NCBI GenBank assembly: GCA_030044045.1
Contig: JASHWO010000231.1
Location: 1 to 5,359, forward strand
Source: Acidimicrobiales bacterium
GTDB taxonomy: Bacteria; Actinomycetota; Acidimicrobiia; Acidimicrobiales; RAAP-2
Length of the DNA stretch: 5,359 nucleotides
Direction of reading: 5' to 3'
The position numbers and the translations under genes are program-made. The notes beneath the pieces were generated by a model. That model saw only the letters and a list, made by a program, of their open reading frames with translations. It was not told the DNA's origin and did not search any database. Positions 1 to 5,359 of the stretch are shown here, piece after piece. The first letter of the stretch is position 1. Every line of letters begins with the position of its first letter.

Positions 1-509
1 TGGCCCTGCGCCTACTGGTGGTCGTGGTAGCCCTGGCCGTGGCGGCCGGCGTGGCCGGGCTGGTGGTCCACCGCTACGAGCCGCACTGGCTGGTGGACCT
101 CGGCATCACCCACGGCCCACGCGCCGGCGGCGCAGGCGGCGGCGGGAACGGGGGTGGGGGCGCCACGGTCGCCTCCACCACCACGGCCGCCGGCGGGTTC
201 CACGTCACCGCCACCACGCCCGGGTCGGCCACCTTCGCCGTGCCGGCGTCGAGCTTCACCGTGGCCGTGGGAGCGGTCGGCGGGCCGAGCTGGGTCGACG
301 CCACCCCGGCCGGGAGCACCACCCCCTCGTTCAGCGGGATCGTGGCGGCCGGCCAGTCCAAGTCCTTCACCGTGGCCGGCAGCTCCGGCCTGACGGTGGT
401 GGTGGGCTCGGTGGCCGCCCACGTCTACGTCTCGGTGGCCGGCAAGACGGTCGGCTACTACTTTCCCCCCACCGCGCCCTACACCCTGACGTTCCGGGGT
501 GGGTCATAG
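1..509 (+). CDS. RodZ-like membrane protein, DUF4115 C-terminal domain (5' end outside window)
   Basis: The reading frame is open from base 3 and ends at TAG 507-509, giving 168 visible residues; the true start lies upstream. The visible part opens with one hydrophobic helix (about residues 4-22, rich in V, A, L and G). It is followed by a short segment HRYEPHW, a Gly/Ala-rich linker (about 40-65) and a beta-rich domain (about 83-165). That domain has the pattern SWVDATPAG, FSGIVAAGQSKSF, VYVSVAGKTV, PYTLTF, which I read as the DUF4115 domain of RodZ-type proteins. The family normally has a cytoplasmic Cro-like helix-turn-helix, one membrane helix and this extracytoplasmic domain, and takes part in MreB-linked cell-shape control. 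The helix-turn-helix half cannot be checked here, so another membrane-anchored protein with a similar domain remains possible. A GTG at 18 lies inside the helix and is unlikely to be the start. The gene is convergent with gyrA. Confidence 0.7.
   Translation, partial: ALRLLVVVVALAVAAGVAGLVVHRYEPHWLVDLGITHGPRAGGAGGGGNGGGGATVASTTTAAGGFHVTATTPGSATFAVPASSFTVAVGAVGGPSWVDATPAGSTTPSFSGIVAAGQSKSFTVAGSSGLTVVVGSVAAHVYVSVAGKTVGYYFPPTAPYTLTFRGGS
120..161 (+). repeat. Low-complexity Gly-rich linker coding tract
   Basis: These bases are a run of GGC, GGG and GCC codons encoding a Gly/Ala-rich stretch (RAGGAGGGGNGGGG). It lies between the membrane helix and the beta domain of the RodZ-like protein. It reads as a flexible spacer rather than a functional DNA repeat. 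Confidence 0.55.
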
Positions 510-510
510 G

Positions 511-530
511 GCCCGCCTGGCGGGGCGGGC
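511..530. terminator. GC-rich stem-loop between convergent gene ends, candidate bidirectional terminator
   Basis: A perfect 7-bp inverted repeat, GCCCGCC (511-517) and GGCGGGC (524-530), encloses a 6-nt loop. It begins 2 bases after the RodZ-like stop codon and ends 5 bases before the last gyrA base, filling most of the 26-bp spacer between two convergent genes. Neither strand has a T-run after the stem, so it is not a classical intrinsic terminator. T-less hairpins are common at gene ends in high-GC actinobacteria, and the position supports a role for both genes. Function is inferred. Confidence 0.5.
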
Positions 531-535
531 TGCCG

Positions 536-3034
536 CTACTCGGAGCCGGAGACGGCGGCCACCGCCGCCACCGACTGCCCGTCGTCGAGGTTCATCACCC
601 GCACCCCGGTGGCGTCCCGGCCCTGGGAGGCGATCTCCCGCACCGCGGTGCGGATCACCACCCCGCCGGTGGAGACCAGCAGGATCTCCTCGTCCAGCGA
701 CACCATGAAGGCCGACACCACCCGCCCCCGGCGGGCGGTCAGCCGGATGCCCCGCACCCCCTGGCCGCCGCGGGCCTGGCGGTTGAACCGGTCGAGCTTG
801 GTCCGCTTGCCGTAGCCGGCGTCGGTCACCAACAGGATGTCCGACTCGTCCCGGGCCACGTCGCAGGAGACCACCTCGTCGTCCTCGCGCAACCGGATGC
901 CCCGCACCCCGGCGGCGTCGCGGCCCATGGGCCGGACGTCGTCCTCGGAGAAGCGGATGGTCATGCCCTTCCGGGTCACCTCGAAGATGTCGTCGTCACC
1001 CGAGGTGGCCACCACCCGCACCAGCTCGTCGCCGTCGCGCAGGTTGATGGCGATGAAGCCCTCCCGCCGGGACTTGTCGTACTCGCTGAAGGCCGTCTTC
1101 TTGACCTGCCCCTGGGCCGTGGCGAACAGCAGGAAGTGGTCGGCCGGGAAGTCCCGGGTGGGGACGATGGCCTGCACCCGCTCGCCGGGGGCCAGGGGGA
1201 GCAGGTTCACCAGCGCCGTGCCCCGGGCCGTCCGCTCCTTCATGGGCACCTCGTGGCCGCGCAGGCGGAACACCCGGCCCTTGTTGGAGAAGAGGAGCAG
1301 GTAGGCGTGGGCCGAGGTGTGGACCACGTTGGTGACCAGGTCCTCCTCCTTCAGGCGGGCGCCCTGCACCCCGCGGCCGCCCCGGCCCTGGGTACGGAAG
1401 GCACCGGCGGCCACCGACTTGATATAGCCGGCGGCGGTCATGGTGACCACGATCTCCTCGTCCTCGATCAGGTCCTCCATGCCCAGCTCACCCGGGTCGT
1501 GGGTGATCACGCTGCGGCGGTCGTCGGCGAACCGGTCCCGGACGGCCACCAGCTCGCCGCTGATCACCGCCCGCAGCTTGGCCGGATCGGCCAGGATCCC
1601 CTCCAGCTCGGCGATGCGCTCCCGGAGCTGGGCCATCTCCTCCTCCAGCTCCGTCCGGCCCAGCCGGGTGAGGCGGCCCAGGGTCATGTCCAGGATGTGG
1701 TTGGCCTGCTCCTCGCTGAAGGAGAACGGCTCGGCCATCAGGGCGGTGCGGGCCGCCGGTCGGTCGTCGCTGCCCCGGATGGTGGTGATCACCGCGTCCA
1801 GCATGTCGATGGCCCGCAGCAACCCCTCCACGATGTGGGCCCGAGCCCGGGCCTTGCGGAGCTGGAACTCGGTACGCCGGGTGACCACCTCGACCTGGTG
1901 GGCCACGTAGTGAGACAGCACCTGGGCCAGGTTCAGGGTCCGGGGGACCCCGTCCACCAGGGCCAGCATGTTCACCCCGAAGCTGGTCTGCATCGGGGTG
2001 TGCTTGTAGAGCTTGTTCAGCACCACGTTGGCGTTGGCGTCGCGCTTGAGCCGGATCACCAGGCGGGTCTGCTTGCCGGCCGAGGAGTCCAGCACCTCGG
2101 CGATCCCGTCGAGCTCCCCGGACTTCACCAGCTCGTCGATCTTCTGGGCGATGGCCCCCACGGACGTCTGGTAGGCCAGCTCGGTCACCACGATCCGGGT
2201 GGCGTCGCGCCCCTCCTCGATCTCGGCCACCGCCCGCATGCGGATCGAGCCCCGGCCGGTGCGGTAGGCGTCGAGGATGCCCTGGCGGCCGAGGATCTGG
2301 GCGCCGGTCGGGAAGTCCGGGCCCTTCACGAACTGCAGGAGGTCGTCCGGGGTGGCCTCCGGGTGCTCGAGCACGTGCAGGGTGGCGTCGATCACCTCGC
2401 CCAGGTTGTGCGAGGGGATGTTCGTGGCCATGCCCACGGCGATACCCTGCGACCCGTTGACCAGGAGGTTCGGGAAGCGGGCGGGGAGCACCACCGGCTC
2501 CTCGGCGCTGTTCGAGTAGTTCGGCTGGAAGTCGACGGTCTCCTCGTCGATGCCGGCCATCAGGTCGAGCGACAGGGTTTGCAGCCGGCACTCGGTGTAG
2601 CGCATGGCCGCCGGGCCCTCGTCCGGCCCCGGGCCGCCGAAGCTGCCGTGGCCGTCGACCAGGGGGTGGCGCATGGAAAAGTCCTGGACCATGCGGACCA
2701 GGGCGTCGTAGATGGCCGAGTCGCCGTGGGGGTGGTACGTCCCCATCACCTCGCCGACCACCGCCGCGCACTTGACGTACGGGCGGTCCGGCCGGAGGTT
2801 CTGGTCGAACATCGAGTAGAGGATCCGCCGGTGCACCGGCTTGAGCCCGTCCCGCACGTCCGGCAGGGCCCGGCTGACGATGACCGACATGGAGTACTCG
2901 AGGAAGGAGCGCTCCATCTCCTCCTGGATCTCGATCGGCTCGACGAAGCCGATCACCGGGGCGTCGCCGTTCGGCGAGCTCCCGTTGGCGCCGCCGGTGG
3001 CGGTGGCGGGGATGGTCCGTCGTCGGGGTGGCAT
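536..3034 (-). CDS. gyrA: DNA gyrase subunit A
   Basis: GyrA, 832 residues, is the DNA-cleaving and strand-passing subunit of the A2B2 gyrase that adds negative supercoils using ATP hydrolysed by GyrB. The start is the ATG at 3032-3034, behind GAGGG. It gives a roughly 23-residue basic and Gly/Ser-rich extension (MPPRRRT...) relative to E. coli before IEIQEEMERSFLEYSMSVIV. The catalytic Tyr is Y146 in AAMRYTE, with adjacent R145. The quinolone region reads HPHGDSAIYD at 101-110, with Ser106 and Asp110 at the E. coli S83 and D87 positions. The tower and coiled-coil region runs to about 510. The C-terminal six-bladed pinwheel (about 520-825) shows blade starts near AAGYIKS 534, NKGRVFRL 584, GQVKKT 642, GMTIRF 690, GYGKRT 740 and GGVVIRT 790. 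The GyrA box is QGRGGRG (549-555), with a second box-like QARGGQG (753-759). The protein ends shortly after the last blade without an acidic tail. No intein or frameshift is visible. Confidence 0.98.
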   Translation of the reverse strand: MPPRRRTIPATATGGANGSSPNGDAPVIGFVEPIEIQEEMERSFLEYSMSVIVSRALPDVRDGLKPVHRRILYSMFDQNLRPDRPYVKCAAVVGEVMGTYHPHGDSAIYDALVRMVQDFSMRHPLVDGHGSFGGPGPDEGPAAMRYTECRLQTLSLDLMAGIDEETVDFQPNYSNSAEEPVVLPARFPNLLVNGSQGIAVGMATNIPSHNLGEVIDATLHVLEHPEATPDDLLQFVKGPDFPTGAQILGRQGILDAYRTGRGSIRMRAVAEIEEGRDATRIVVTELAYQTSVGAIAQKIDELVKSGELDGIAEVLDSSAGKQTRLVIRLKRDANANVVLNKLYKHTPMQTSFGVNMLALVDGVPRTLNLAQVLSHYVAHQVEVVTRRTEFQLRKARARAHIVEGLLRAIDMLDAVITTIRGSDDRPAARTALMAEPFSFSEEQANHILDMTLGRLTRLGRTELEEEMAQLRERIAELEGILADPAKLRAVISGELVAVRDRFADDRRSVITHDPGELGMEDLIEDEEIVVTMTAAGYIKSVAAGAFRTQGRGGRGVQGARLKEEDLVTNVVHTSAHAYLLLFSNKGRVFRLRGHEVPMKERTARGTALVNLLPLAPGERVQAIVPTRDFPADHFLLFATAQGQVKKTAFSEYDKSRREGFIAINLRDGDELVRVVATSGDDDIFEVTRKGMTIRFSEDDVRPMGRDAAGVRGIRLREDDEVVSCDVARDESDILLVTDAGYGKRTKLDRFNRQARGGQGVRGIRLTARRGRVVSAFMVSLDEEILLVSTGGVVIRTAVREIASQGRDATGVRVMNLDDGQSVAAVAAVSGSE
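2648..2767 (-). other. gyrA: Quinolone-resistance-determining region of gyrA
   Basis: This segment encodes residues 90-129, the counterpart of E. coli GyrA 67-106. The Ser106 codon TCG (2717-2719) matches E. coli S83, and Asp110 matches D87. These are the residues that anchor the water-metal bridge to fluoroquinolones, so GyrA carries the susceptible-type pair. Mycobacterium tuberculosis differs by having Ala at the Ser position. Confidence 0.85.
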
Positions 3035-3044
3035 ACCGGTCGCG

Positions 3045-3047
3045 CCC

Positions 3048-3049
<2 letters not shown>
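3045..3049 (-). promoter_or_regulatory. gyrA ribosome binding site overlapping the gyrB stop codon
   Basis: On the minus strand GAGGG lies 10 nt before the gyrA ATG and shares its first two bases with the gyrB stop TGA (3048-3050). The 13-bp gap between the two genes and this overlap suggest translational coupling of GyrA to GyrB from a single transcript. The site supports the ATG at 3034 over the GTG at 2956, which has no comparable purine tract. Confidence 0.7.
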
Positions 3050-5012
<1,963 letters not shown>

Positions 5013-5083
5013 TCACACTGTCCAACGTGCGCGCCGGGTCCCCGAGGTCGATCGGGCCGTTGCTCCGGTGCGGACGCCCCATC

Positions 5084-5359
5084 CTACTCGACGGCACCCT
5101 TGCCCCGGTGCGTTCCCGGACCCCCGGGACCGGGGCGGACCACCACCTGCAGCCGCTCGGGGACCTGCCCGGCCACCTGGCCCACCCGGGCCAACAGCCC
5201 GCCGCCCAGCGCCCGCACCTGGGTGGCCCAGGCCGGTCGGTCCACGGCCACCACGAGCACCCCGCCGCCCAGCCGCACCGGCCGGACGTGCCGGGCCAGC
5301 GCCGGGCCAGCGATCTCCTCCCAGCGGCTGAACACGGCCCCCAGCGCGGCAGCCGGCGG
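5084..5359 (-). CDS. dciA: DciA-type DUF721 protein (5' end outside window)
   Basis: The C-terminal 91 residues of a DUF721 protein are visible; the frame is open to the window edge and stops at TAG 5084-5086. The segment LGAVFSRWEEIAGPALARHVRPVRL, shown here only by its key parts LGAVF, W-EEIAGP and ARHVRP, then GGGVLVVAVDRPAWATQVRAL, matches the family pattern of a conserved Trp, an I-G-x-x-L-A-x-H core and the V-D-x-P-A-W-A-T-Q strand-helix. DciA is the widespread bacterial partner that helps load the replicative helicase DnaB; the actinobacterial homologue lies between recF and gyrB. The order here agrees with that. A GTG at 5333-5335 is inside the conserved block (the V of LGAVF), so it is not the start. 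The tail after the domain is Gly/Pro-rich. Its stop is 116 bp from gyrB, same strand, so co-transcription is possible. Confidence 0.88.
   Translation of the reverse strand, partial: PPAAALGAVFSRWEEIAGPALARHVRPVRLGGGVLVVAVDRPAWATQVRALGGGLLARVGQVAGQVPERLQVVVRPGPGGPGTHRGKGAVE

Noticed and set aside
12..422. A 136-codon minus-strand frame opposite the RodZ-like gene
   Set aside because: Its His/Gly/Arg-rich product has no motif and mirrors the Gly/Ala/Thr codons of the plus-strand gene, whose membrane helix and beta domain are coherent.
1488..2771. A 427-codon frame on the minus strand inside gyrA
   Set aside because: It overlaps gyrA on the same strand in another frame and is Gly/Arg/Pro-rich without motifs.
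5018..5026. CTGTCCAAC as a possible DnaA box
   Set aside because: It only partly matches TTGTCCACA, is single, and has no AT-rich stretch beside it; no origin can be claimed.

Overview
The window is ordinary high-GC chromosomal DNA from an actinobacterium-type genome. It carries the DNA gyrase operon, gyrB then gyrA, on the minus strand. Upstream lies the truncated end of a dciA (DUF721) gene, and downstream a convergent, truncated RodZ-like gene on the plus strand. The actinobacterial call rests on GyrA signatures (FDQNLRPDR before the quinolone region, GPDFPTGAQI) and GyrB signatures ([33 protein letters not shown]). The divergence from Mycobacterium and Streptomyces sequences as I remember them, plus the very high GC, makes me think of the class Acidimicrobiia. 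That placement is an inference.

Layout from high to low coordinates, in the direction of gyrase transcription. The C-terminal part of DciA, a loader or partner of the replicative helicase, enters at the right edge and stops at 5084. A 116-bp spacer follows, with no convincing promoter hexamers. gyrB (4967-3048) starts at TTG behind a strong GGAGG. gyrA (3034-536) begins 13 bp after the gyrB stop, with a ribosome site that overlaps that stop. A 26-bp convergent spacer (510-535) holds a GC-only hairpin without a T-run, a candidate shared terminator. The plus-strand gene (to 509) gives a membrane helix, a Gly-rich linker and a DUF4115-like beta domain; its cytoplasmic N-terminal half is outside the window.

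GyrB and GyrA form the A2B2 gyrase that introduces negative supercoils. DciA next to gyrBA fits the common dnaA-dnaN-recF-dciA-gyrB-gyrA arrangement near the chromosome origin, but no DnaA-box cluster is visible here. The RodZ-like protein is probably an unrelated envelope or shape gene whose 3' end meets that of gyrA.

I found no mobile element, CRISPR array, RNA gene or previously undescribed system. The points worth a second look are residue changes in GyrB at positions linked to quinolone and aminocoumarin response, twin GyrA-box-like motifs, and the gene content just after gyrA.
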